Below, piece after piece: positions 9,201-16,839 of a DNA stretch of 64,000 nt (position 1 is the first letter of the stretch; each line of letters begins with the position of its first letter). Below the pieces are notes generated by a model. It did no database searches. It saw nothing but the letters and a program-made list of their open reading frames with translations, and had not been told where the DNA came from. The DNA is from Psychrobacter sp. 72-O-c (GTDB lineage: Bacteria; Pseudomonadota; Gammaproteobacteria; Pseudomonadales; Moraxellaceae). The position numbers and the translations under genes were made by a program. The DNA lies in assembly GCF_904846605.1 (NCBI RefSeq), contig NZ_CAJHBI010000004.1, positions 1 to 64,000 on the forward strand, read 5' to 3'.

Positions 9201-10174
9201 AAACCATCTGTCAAGAAATAGATACCTTGTCCATCACAGGTGGAGTCGGATATAAGCGGGCTGACGTATTTACCATCTTTTTTAGAAGACCATATAGATT
9301 CGCTAAAACCACTGTCATTATTACTTGAAGGGGTATTAGTCCCTAACATATAAGCACCAACTTCTGCATAGGCATTTGCCGTCGGTGTATTACCTATGCC
9401 CCTCAATGCAGCAACCGCTTTCTTAATCGCTGTACGCTGTGCTTCATCTAGTAATGCTGCTGGAACTAGTATCTTACCGCTTCTGCTATCATGTGTCTTA
9501 GATACGTTATTTTCATCACTTTGTGTAGAGTACTGCCCAATTCCAATAGCTACTTTTTCAGCGTCCAGCTCAGGACTTTCCATTAAAGTGAAAATGGCGT
9601 CTTTTAAGCGGGTGAGACGGTCGTAGGCCTTACCAGATCCAGATCCAGATCCAGCAACCGCAACATTTTTATAGTAATACGTATCGTCTCCACTTGATTC
9701 AGCGATATATCCAACAGTTGATGGAGGAGGGTTTAGAGGTTTTCCATCGCATTTTTTATCAGTACTGCCATTATCACCACAACTAGACCACTTAGTTTTT
9801 TTATTTTGAGCCTTAGCAAAGTAAAAGTACCTTTTTTCAGTTTCCTCATCCCCAGTCGTGCAGTACTTTCTTGTATATTGTGGAGTAGTCGATGACTGTT
9901 CCGTGTATACCCCTGTAGAAGATGTACCTGGAGGTAGGTCACAGGCAGAGGTGTACTGACCTCCATCCATACTACCTGAGGTATCTAACATCATCATAAT
10001 AGTAACTTTGCCACCTTTGGCTGCCTGATAAATTTCTAAATCACCGATTTCTTTGTCCTCGGTGGCGCTATTTACTGAGGTACTGACAACGGTTAGACCT
10101 ACCAATACCGCTGCTGACAATGCAGTCGTATGCCATGAGCGTCTAGCGGACTGTCTATTATGTATGTATTTCAT
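6287..10174 (-). CDS. pilY1: PilY1-type pilus tip adhesin
   Basis: Very large exported protein of 1295 residues with an N-terminal signal peptide (after MKYIHNRQSARRSW, cleavage near VNSA). A von Willebrand factor A-like domain starts about residue 55 with the MIDAS motif MLDTSGSMDG. The C-terminal PilY1 beta-propeller contains an EF-hand-like calcium loop, DRDNDGLTD, near residue 970. PilY1 sits at the pilus tip with the minor pilins, controls extension and retraction and acts in adhesion. A short GSGSGS stretch near residue 175 is encoded by a hexanucleotide repeat. It lies inside the minor pilin operon after pilX. Confidence 0.92.
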   Translation of the reverse strand: MKYIHNRQSARRSWHTTALSAAVLVGLTVVSTSVNSATEDKEIGDLEIYQAAKGGKVTIMMMLDTSGSMDGGQYTSACDLPPGTSSTGVYTEQSSTTPQYTRKYCTTGDEETEKRYFYFAKAQNKKTKWSSCGDNGSTDKKCDGKPLNPPPSTVGYIAESSGDDTYYYKNVAVAGSGSGSGKAYDRLTRLKDAIFTLMESPELDAEKVAIGIGQYSTQSDENNVSKTHDSRSGKILVPAALLDEAQRTAIKKAVAALRGIGNTPTANAYAEVGAYMLGTNTPSSNNDSGFSESIWSSKKDGKYVSPLISDSTCDGQGIYFLTDGLPNNASNPLPLMKSALGTKGNSFTIPTTGTLPSSGSKGMAEVGEFSKALRSATLNPLGANKKILTAVVGFGSYFEVDRVADAGKSKENQVIRRLSYLDSKGIQRTSDFYNCNNIENIDAKNACNWGAKPHDDLPTSVGVFGKGGFYSASSTEDIIESITTFVSDLDQTLPSAPSGTITIPSDPYRASNQLPYAYLPMLAPDVGSSASIWKGNLKKYNLNQGTLFGNGGEKLYKNVAGDLSSTTQDIWQTADFQNSKGIVANNDISAGGVYAQLSTPKSGLSSVRKIYVEDYKDANANPKKPILRELSVNSDGKPVGFNLLQDTATYTELNKRRLLSFLGFEEAIYDDEQIDLISDADTDADTKISNLTLIQPTDDIRVLGGVVHSTPTAISYNATLDANGRITASRDDYVLFGSMDGALHLADAEDGEEKVAIIPKIMLTNQPEALVNNSTRDDNKTGSPYFGVDAPWLVVTDYKYDLDSTPKKVTVDQSGKKGMFAYGGLRMGGEAFYGLDISKINDLTDSAPKILFSITRNGLSSAASNKSNEKGFERLGQIWSKPTAAKIRLKKDDVNPTDVLIFGGGYDMAYEEDDYVPTTVAPAKGNAIYMIEAKTGELIWSTSGADSLLKNVKTDAMIHSVVGEITVLDRDNDGLTDHIYAADLGGQVFRIDLQNARSNKFGFTEVDNFLARPAIRILNASADVEEDKFAYRFYERPIVSFYRRESGPDNGKLFALVNIISGNRSSPLSELRKTNATANRVYGIIDSDVTRSDLYTTSTLSIENLNNDKLINLAATLGNTPTENVKNTAKASMITGTTTGINKGWYYPLIRFDGKNNVKYNKGLGDSAVINSLLYTTVYNPEKQYGTPNSCSARIVGGSERQLYCLPYGVCMDTTSITGTGGFIPAGQGIQELALGAFNKDNTNLKVLIGTTTLEERIDTDNRVDYVGGGDGSGSEYIFNERYTLQPRAWYERQQ

Positions 10175-10307
10175 GGTCTTATCCTTATGCTATCAGTGCG
10201 ATTAGCGGGCTATACTTTTGAGTGGCTTATAATGGCTAAAAACACAACAATGAGAGTTAAATAAAAAATAGCTATCAATAGATTAACGTTATATTTTATT
10301 TAGCTGT

Positions 10308-11153
10308 TTAAGGTATTAGGCTACAAAGTAAATCTATAGACTTACCGCTACTAGTTTTTCCAAGCTCGACACACCTAGTGCGCTGTGACTGATTTTCTAC
10401 ATTGGCCATCTCATAGAGTGCGGTACTGGGTACCCCTGCCTGTGCCATACAGCCGGCAATCGTCTCATTTTTATCAGCGACACTTTCGTACTTACTAGTT
10501 TTTTTTAGGCAGTCTGCTGCGGCAGTAGCTGAGCCAGCATAAGCAGGTAATATTGCGGTACTATTGATATCGAACATAAACGCTTGACTGGATACCTCAC
10601 TACTATCTTGACCAATAGTATAGCTACCAAACGCCTCATTACTGGCACTATTAGGAGTCAAGGAGATATTGACTTGAGTCATACTGGCGTTACGCTTGCT
10701 AACATAATCATCTGGCAGTGCAGGATCACAATAGCCATTACTACTGCCTAATACATTGCCGCCACCCGGAATAGAGATGGTTGTCTTATTGATATTAAAG
10801 AATTGTCCACGCGGACGAAAGCAAAAGACATATTCGTGTTCGCTACTATCAGGATTCAAGATAAAATGTCCAAACGGACCTGTGCTTGAGAGCATGGCAT
10901 TATAGATATCAGTATCACTACTACCATTGATGCTTTGCTCTATATTTTGGTGGGCATTATCAGCGGATTGTAATAGTAAAGTGTTGATTTGATCACTGGT
11001 CGCCAGCCTTAGATCGGTTGTGCTTCGTTTGACTGCGATGGCACCTGCCAATATGATTAATACCAAAAATAGCAACACCACAATCAATACCGCTCCTTGT
11101 TGAGAGTGCGAAGGTAGCCTTTTTGGGTATTGATACTGCTTATTATTTGACAT
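10308..11153 (-). CDS. pilX: Minor pilin assembly protein PilX
   Basis: Protein of 281 residues with a PilX-type N-terminus: QQGAVLIVVLLFLVLIILAG, a hydrophobic helix after a short basic leader, without Glu at position 5. The body is Ser/Asn/Thr-rich with several cysteines. It follows pilW by 12 bases. A 133-base gap separates it from pilY1; no clear promoter or terminator was seen there. PilX/GspK-like minor pilins cap the pilus tip and help present PilY1. Confidence 0.85.
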   Translation of the reverse strand: MSNNKQYQYPKRLPSHSQQGAVLIVVLLFLVLIILAGAIAVKRSTTDLRLATSDQINTLLLQSADNAHQNIEQSINGSSDTDIYNAMLSSTGPFGHFILNPDSSEHEYVFCFRPRGQFFNINKTTISIPGGGNVLGSSNGYCDPALPDDYVSKRNASMTQVNISLTPNSASNEAFGSYTIGQDSSEVSSQAFMFDINSTAILPAYAGSATAAADCLKKTSKYESVADKNETIAGCMAQAGVPSTALYEMANVENQSQRTRCVELGKTSSGKSIDLLCSLIP

Positions 11154-11165
11154 ATTACCTTCCAG

Positions 11166-12149
11166 TTATGGCGTAGCAGACGTAGGCGGTGTGGTCGTTG
11201 ATGCAAGCTTTGGTGCCGTAGCAATCACTGTCATGACTCGCGCATTACGTAATAAAACGGTGGACTCATAGCTGCGCCGATAGTACTTGCTCCGTGTTGT
11301 ATCCGTTTTTAAGGTCTGCGCCTCGCCAAGGATAGTAAAAGTATCTTTGTCAGCGTCGGTTATCAATGGCGTGCTACTACGGATAATAATGCCCAACTTA
11401 ATAGTAGTAATCGCGGGCTTATCCGTCAGCCCTAGGTAAATATTTGCTGGTAGATAAGTGAGCTGGGTCACATTCGTTTGCGTACCAAGCAATACTTTGA
11501 ATTGATCGATTGCTGCTACGATAACTGCACCATTACCAGTAAAGGCTGTGGTTACCTCACCGTCATTATCAACGCGACCAGCAGCGCAGGCTAATACCAA
11601 ATCCTGTACCCCTGTTCCAGAGCTAGCACTTGACGCCAAACGTACGAAATAACGCTCAATAACCCAGTTAGCATCTCCTGCTGGGACTGCTGTTCCTTCA
11701 CAGTCATACATAATATTTGGGGTGATATTTTTATATTGAATGGTCAGCTGATCGCTAGCAACATCTCTTATATTTGATGTGCCAGCCCATCCTCTAAAGC
11801 CATTACTATTGGTAAGAAATTCAGTCCCAGTGTCGTTATTGCTACCTAAATTCGTGGTCGTCAGTACCACACCGCCATGACTGGTCGCATCATTAATATT
11901 GGTAATAGGATTGCCTAAATTAGCAATGCGAACACGATCTTCTATTGCTTGCAAAGCGAATATAGTACTGTCCTGAACTTCTGATGCGCTTTGCTGCACG
12001 GTAATAGTGCGCGCGCTTATTACATAAACTTGCATGACCGCAGCTGATATGAGCAGCCCCAACACTAACGATATCATCAGCTCAATAAGTGTAAAGCCTT
12101 GTACCTTTGATGAGTAACTTACCCTATTGTTATTATAATTTTCACTCAT
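11166..12149 (-). CDS. pilW: Minor pilin PilW
   Basis: Minor pilin of about 327 residues. [27 protein letters not shown] is the prepilin site and N-terminal helix of the PilW/GspJ type. The start at 12149 overlaps the pilV stop as TGATG and is preceded by GGAGG, so it is preferred to an in-frame Met 8 codons upstream. The long C-terminal region is the expected beta-rich globular domain. Fourth-level component of the tip complex together with FimU, PilV and PilX. Confidence 0.88.
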   Translation of the reverse strand: MSENYNNNRVSYSSKVQGFTLIELMISLVLGLLISAAVMQVYVISARTITVQQSASEVQDSTIFALQAIEDRVRIANLGNPITNINDATSHGGVVLTTTNLGSNNDTGTEFLTNSNGFRGWAGTSNIRDVASDQLTIQYKNITPNIMYDCEGTAVPAGDANWVIERYFVRLASSASSGTGVQDLVLACAAGRVDNDGEVTTAFTGNGAVIVAAIDQFKVLLGTQTNVTQLTYLPANIYLGLTDKPAITTIKLGIIIRSSTPLITDADKDTFTILGEAQTLKTDTTRSKYYRRSYESTVLLRNARVMTVIATAPKLASTTTPPTSATP

Positions 12150-12820
12150 CAATAGGCCTCCGATATTAAGCAATGACTGCCGGTTTTGTAAACGCCGTCA
12201 CTATTGGCACAGGCTCCATCATCATTACTATCCATCAAAGCCTTGGTATCATTCCACGCGGTGATGATACACATTTGCTGCTGAATAGCTTGTTGAGTCG
12301 CATCAGCCGGACAACTAACGACTGCAACCTTAATATTCTCTTCTAGCGCTGTCTTTTTTACCAGCAATGTATCGCGGGTAGCAAGCTGGTTAATGCTGCA
12401 CGGCTTGTTTGGTATCTCGTTATCATCATCATCAGTTGTCGTCCCTGTTGATAAACAGTTGTTAGCACCATTAATACTAATTACTAATCCATCTACAGTC
12501 ACACTATCTCCGCTATCTGCGTTAGCTATCGCTGTGCTAGTGGCAATAGCTTGGACAGTTGGAACAGCGCTAGCTATAGTTGGCAAAACGGTAGTAAACG
12601 TCGCTCCACTCCCTGTCACATAAGCTTCAGGATAGGCGCGCATGACTTCGGCTAAATTACGCACGATAGTCAGAGATTTGGTACGTACCAAGCTTTCGTC
12701 AGTAGCCGTGATGGCACGCATCTGTAGCGCACTAAAACCCAATACCGCAACGGATAATAATAAGACGGCGACCAGCACTTCTACCAGTCCGACTCCGCGC
12801 TGATACGTTAACTGACTCAT
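12149..12820 (-). CDS. pilV: Minor pilin PilV
   Basis: Minor pilin of about 223 residues. QRGVGLVEVLVAVLLLSVAVLGFSALQ is the PilV-type N-terminus with Glu at mature position 5. The ATG at 12820 overlaps the fimU stop (ATGA) and lies 9 bases after GGAGGG, so it is preferred to the ATG two codons upstream. Several cysteines occur in the C-terminal half (NNCLSTG, KPCS, SCPA, QMCI, GSHC). Tightly coupled to fimU and pilW in one operon. Confidence 0.88.
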   Translation of the reverse strand: MSQLTYQRGVGLVEVLVAVLLLSVAVLGFSALQMRAITATDESLVRTKSLTIVRNLAEVMRAYPEAYVTGSGATFTTVLPTIASAVPTVQAIATSTAIANADSGDSVTVDGLVISINGANNCLSTGTTTDDDDNEIPNKPCSINQLATRDTLLVKKTALEENIKVAVVSCPADATQQAIQQQMCIITAWNDTKALMDSNDDGACANSDGVYKTGSHCLISEAY

Positions 12821-13320
12821 TCGCATGTCCCTCCCAGCTGACTGCTAATAATCGCGACAGCACTGACCATAATTTGTCGCGGTGCAATTGTCAGATCGTC
12901 ATCGCAAATAGTGTACGTCAATCCTGCGTCAACGCGTTTACTAGGCTCAAAGGTGATCGTGGTAACTACAGATTCATCTATCGTATTTATTGCCTCTATT
13001 GTGCTTTTTGCATCGTAGCTGTAACTGGAAATATTAGCTGTATTTGCAATATTAATCGTACCTGTATCGCTACTGTCATTAGCAAAGCTCACAGTAATTG
13101 GCTGCCGACGAATGATGCTTTCGACCTTGGCTTCTTTTAGAGCGTTTGTCAGCGTGGCCGCTGTTGATTTCACCCGCTGATTGGCAAGTTGAGTACTTAT
13201 ATTAGGCGCAGCAATACTCACGATGATAGCGAGTACCGCAATAGTTACCATCAGCTCAATCAGGGTAAACCCTGAGCTGGTTGTGCGTCGGTGTATTAAT
13301 CTATTAACAGATACGTTCAA
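12817..13320 (-). CDS. fimU: Minor pilin FimU/FimT (GspH-like)
   Basis: Protein of 167 residues with [27 protein letters not shown], the prepilin cleavage site and helix of GspH/FimT-like minor pilins. First gene of the fimU-pilV-pilW-pilX-pilY1-pilE-pilE operon, all minus strand, with overlapping or very short junctions. The intergenic sequence to the next gene (13321-13603) is AT-rich; no clear promoter match was seen. FimU and FimT are hard to tell apart by eye; operon position favours FimU. Confidence 0.85.
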   Translation of the reverse strand: MNVSVNRLIHRRTTSSGFTLIELMVTIAVLAIIVSIAAPNISTQLANQRVKSTAATLTNALKEAKVESIIRRQPITVSFANDSSDTGTINIANTANISSYSYDAKSTIEAINTIDESVVTTITFEPSKRVDAGLTYTICDDDLTIAPRQIMVSAVAIISSQLGGTCE

Positions 13321-13603
13321 ATCAATATCCTACTACTAACTATTGCCAATTAATCAAAATATGATGAGATTAATCAAATCATTAATCATATATGGGCGTT
13401 AAGTTGTTTATATCTAAGGGTTTTATAACTGTTATCCATGCAATTTTCATTCCACTATATTGCTACCAACACCTATTCTATGGTACTTACAAGCGCAAGT
13501 TAGAAACAATCAGGTAGTGTTTAGTATACAGAAAAACAGCATGTAAAGTCAGATTAGACGTTTTGTGATTAGATAGAAGTATTACGAATAGGGTTACCGC
13601 TAT

Positions 13604-14455
13604 TTATGAGTGACTGCCATGAGCAAGCGCGTAGGCGCTGAGATGATAGGGATTGGCAGGAGTGGTAGTGGCTGTTTGGTTAATAGAAGCGCTTTCCATC
13701 ACAGCCTGCGTGAGTATCGTGCGCGCCAATGCCTGCAGACTGGCACCTGTCGTGGCGACATCATCAAACAGCAACAGCCGCTTAACAGGCGGTGGCTCGG
13801 TGAGCGCAAAAGCATTATCTAAGTTAGTTAGGCGTTCGGCACGACTTAAGCCTTGCTGACTGCTGGTATTATCAATACGCTGTACTCCTTGCCATAGCGG
13901 GATTTGCCAATGTTTAGACAATTGCGCTGATAAAATACTAACGGGGTCAAATCCGCGTTTGATTAATCGTTGGTTGGTCGTTGGCATGGCAACAATCACA
14001 CTGTTATCGTGATGACAACCAGAAGGGCGCGGCAGTTGACGTAAAGCATGTAGCAATACCGGCAGTTTGGTCATATCTTCATGTTGTTTAGAGGCACGGA
14101 TGGCTTGACGTATAGGATAGTCATAATAGCTAGCCGCTTGCATGGGCAGCGTGGTACCAGCAGCGATATCAACCTGAAAAGGTTCGGGTAACCACATGAT
14201 ACTGTTATGACAGCGCGAACAAAGCAGACCGCTATTAAAACGGTTGCTAAAACTACGGCGCAATTTGGCAATAATTGAATGATTGGTACGCAAAGAATCA
14301 AGGCGTGATGAATCGGTACCTAGAGAATCAGGGTTTGACGAATAGGGTGACAGTTTTAGTGAAGGCTCGCTACGATGAACGCGGCATAGCTGACAGCGTA
14401 CACTAAGATACTCTGCCAGCCATAGTCCGCTTTGATAAGGTGTTAAAGCACGCAT
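13604..14455 (-). CDS. comF: ComF-family phosphoribosyltransferase-like protein
   Basis: Protein of 281 residues. An N-terminal zinc-ribbon-like pattern is present (CQLC near residue 21, CSRC near residue 80). The PRPP-binding motif LLFDDVATTGASLQ lies near residue 230, and RAERLTNLDNAF is a typical ComF stretch. ComF is needed for natural transformation in several bacteria and has been linked to handling incoming single-stranded DNA. An insert of about 45 Ser/Asp-rich residues lies between the two cysteine pairs. It is next to the pilus operon but separated from it by 283 bases. Confidence 0.85.
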   Translation of the reverse strand: MRALTPYQSGLWLAEYLSVRCQLCRVHRSEPSLKLSPYSSNPDSLGTDSSRLDSLRTNHSIIAKLRRSFSNRFNSGLLCSRCHNSIMWLPEPFQVDIAAGTTLPMQAASYYDYPIRQAIRASKQHEDMTKLPVLLHALRQLPRPSGCHHDNSVIVAMPTTNQRLIKRGFDPVSILSAQLSKHWQIPLWQGVQRIDNTSSQQGLSRAERLTNLDNAFALTEPPPVKRLLLFDDVATTGASLQALARTILTQAVMESASINQTATTTPANPYHLSAYALAHGSHS

Positions 14456-14485
14456 AAAGCGTTGTAAGTATTGACCAATCGCAAT

Positions 14486-15910
14486 CTAAAACCCTTTCCA
14501 ATCGTTCAGCACGATACCAACACCAACCGCTGTGTTCTCATAATTGTAGTCAATAAGGGACTCACCGTAACCTTGAAACAGCTGTACATAGCCATTAACA
14601 CTCTCTGTTAACGGAAAGACGTAGTCAATTTGCGCTGCGCCTTTGTTAGTTTTGGCATTATAGCGCAAGGTACCGCTAATGCTTTTTTGATCAGGTAAGT
14701 CATACAAGAACTTGATATCACCATAACCCATAAAATCTTCGATATCTGGGTTATCATCGTCACTGCCGCCACCATCTACTCGTGCCCATACGCGCGGTAC
14801 AATCGAGAACTTACCCCATTCAGCACCGCCCATCAGATAAACACGGTTCCATGAGCGTGACAGCGGCTCAGACCGGCCATTGGAATGATGCATCGCTCCT
14901 ACCCCTAACATCCGCAAACGTCCACCAAAAGGTAGATTGGCGGTAACCGGTTGGGTTAAGAAGACCTCCGGCTGATAGTCAGTGGCGCGAAACGGTCTTG
15001 AATTGTCTTCGTTATAGACCTGCCAGTGCGATTGCTGAGTATAGCCAAACCACAAATCAGCATTGGTATCAAAGAGATCCTCAGCAACTTTACTCTTTAG
15101 CGACAGCTGAAATTTTAGTTCAGCTTGACGTATATCATTAGACGTAAAGTTGGCTTGGTCTTGGTCTTGTGACGGTGTAGTTGGACTTAGATTGGGATCA
15201 GCGGTATAGAATAATGGCAACACGTAGTTTGGGTTATGAGGTCTTATGGTCCATGTACCACGCTCACTGTTTTGATCAAGATCGTAGGCAAGACTGAGCG
15301 ACGAGTATTTTTCGACATCGTTTTGAGTGACGCCTACGTCTTCTAATATTTGCGCGTCATTGTTGTTTACCAGTAAAGCATCTTCTTCAACCACATCCGC
15401 ATCAAAAGCGTTCACATTCTCTGCGAGTACCACTTGTGGACTACCTGAAAAAGTACTTTGAAAGGTTTTTGCTAGATCTAAAGGTTGCTTGGTGGTGGTA
15501 TAGCTTGGTATTTCGCCTTGGTCTGCCACTTTATCGAAGCAGGCCAAGCGCGCAGCACTGGTTTGCACTTGCGTACATTCAAAAAATAGCCGCGTCTGCT
15601 TCGCCATAAAGGCATCACTGACTGGTTTACTGCTATCAAGGGTCGTATTGGGATTGTTTAAGCTTTTATAAATAGCTTGCGATGATTCATCACTCTTATA
15701 CTCAATTACCGCATCTGTCACGGGCAGCTCATTGTAAGTCTGACCTTCGTTGGCAGCCTGTACTTGTAGCGCCGTACAACTCAAGGCAATACCCACAGCA
15801 ATACTCAAATGAGTCGGCATGGTTTGGCGACATTTTTGTTTAGGGCTATGGCGTTGATATGATTCGCTGTTACGCGGTACCTGACGCTGAGAAATAAGGG
15901 GGTCAAACAT
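14486..15910 (-). CDS. pldA: Outer membrane phospholipase A
   Basis: PldA-family beta-barrel of 474 residues. The active-site motif is seen as MHHSNGRSEPLSRSWNR near residue 340, with His and Ser of the HxSNG pattern. Strand segments such as LWFGYTQQSHWQVY and the C-terminal barrel ending in aromatic GF fit an outer membrane protein. Residues 1-55 hold a basic start and a signal peptide ending near VQAA. The enzyme hydrolyses phospholipids that reach the outer leaflet. About 100 residues between signal and barrel, including CTQVQTSAARLACFD, resemble N-terminal extensions seen in Moraxellaceae and Neisseria PldA. Confidence 0.9.
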   Translation of the reverse strand: MFDPLISQRQVPRNSESYQRHSPKQKCRQTMPTHLSIAVGIALSCTALQVQAANEGQTYNELPVTDAVIEYKSDESSQAIYKSLNNPNTTLDSSKPVSDAFMAKQTRLFFECTQVQTSAARLACFDKVADQGEIPSYTTTKQPLDLAKTFQSTFSGSPQVVLAENVNAFDADVVEEDALLVNNNDAQILEDVGVTQNDVEKYSSLSLAYDLDQNSERGTWTIRPHNPNYVLPLFYTADPNLSPTTPSQDQDQANFTSNDIRQAELKFQLSLKSKVAEDLFDTNADLWFGYTQQSHWQVYNEDNSRPFRATDYQPEVFLTQPVTANLPFGGRLRMLGVGAMHHSNGRSEPLSRSWNRVYLMGGAEWGKFSIVPRVWARVDGGGSDDDNPDIEDFMGYGDIKFLYDLPDQKSISGTLRYNAKTNKGAAQIDYVFPLTESVNGYVQLFQGYGESLIDYNYENTAVGVGIVLNDWKGF

Positions 15911-16040
15911 AGAGGTCCTTTATCTTACTGGCATTGCAGCCGGCAGAGTATCTGAAGTAACTGAGGTAATAATTGAGGTAATCGCTAAAATAAGCTCTGA
16001 GCTAGCCGCTAGACTAAAAAATAACAGAAATACAGATAGT

Positions 16041-16072
16041 AAAAGCGGCGATGACTGTTTGGCATCGCCGCT
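16041..16072 (-). terminator. Terminator after the DUF3465 lipoprotein gene
   Basis: Stem GCGGCGATG/CATCGCCGC with an 8-base loop, followed on the minus strand by TTTT. It lies between the lipoprotein stop and the pldA start. The rest of 15911-16215 holds only short near-repeats (GAGGTAAT-like) and no gene. Confidence 0.7.
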
Positions 16073-16215
16073 CTAGTAATGTTATTTTATTGTAATGAAA
16101 ATGTGCGCACTATACTAGCGTTATCGGTGCTTAATGCAAGTACAAATGAGCATAAAGATACTGTCAAACTAAATGCTTGGTTTGGGTGTTTATATCAGTG
16201 TTAGTGTCAGCATCG

Positions 16216-16719
16216 CTACTGATAGCGCACGCCATTACTATCAATCCAGCCGCCTTGATGGCGCGCCGCAGGGTCATGATGCGTCCAGTGGACCAGTCCC
16301 CCTTTGTCATTATAAACATACTCCCCATAAAAACTCAGTGATGTGCCTCTCGACACCTCAGCCACGCGCGGCGCTAAGTCAATATTGTGTACCAATAACA
16401 AGGTCTGCTTGGGGCTGACACCATCAAGCTCGACCAGTATCTTTTGGTGGCGGCTGCCTTTATTATCATCAGGCAGGACTTTAATAACAGTCCCGCAACC
16501 TTTGACCTGACGGTCTGATTGTTTGGCTTTAAAAGCGCTTATTATCGTATCATTCTGGCATGTATTAGTATCACTATCGAATTGACTGTTATTTTGCTCG
16601 TCAATATATAAAGACTCGCTAGGTTGGCAGCCGCTGAGCAACAATAAGCCTGAGAGTAAGCTTATGGCTAAGGACCGGGTCTGCCTTGTAACCGCATTTG
16701 AAAGTTTAGGACTATTCAT
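16216..16719 (-). CDS. DUF3465-type lipoprotein
   Basis: Small lipoprotein of 167 residues. The signal peptide ends in the lipobox LLLLSGC. The rest resembles DUF3465 proteins: VKGCGTVIKVLPDD, then KILVELDGVSPKQTLLLVHNIDLAPRV, and a C-terminal GGLVHWTHHDPAARHQGGWI. The family looks like an OB-fold domain; function is not known. It stands alone, followed by its own terminator. Confidence 0.75.
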   Translation of the reverse strand: MNSPKLSNAVTRQTRSLAISLLSGLLLLSGCQPSESLYIDEQNNSQFDSDTNTCQNDTIISAFKAKQSDRQVKGCGTVIKVLPDDNKGSRHQKILVELDGVSPKQTLLLVHNIDLAPRVAEVSRGTSLSFYGEYVYNDKGGLVHWTHHDPAARHQGGWIDSNGVRYQ

Positions 16720-16839
16720 AGCAATAGAGTCAGTTTTTCTATAAATATCATAGAGTCAGGGTGGCAAAAGTAAACAAGCCAGCGACTGTTGATTAGCAGC
16801 GCTGACTGGTATTTAAAATTGAGAACTATTTATTTTGGG

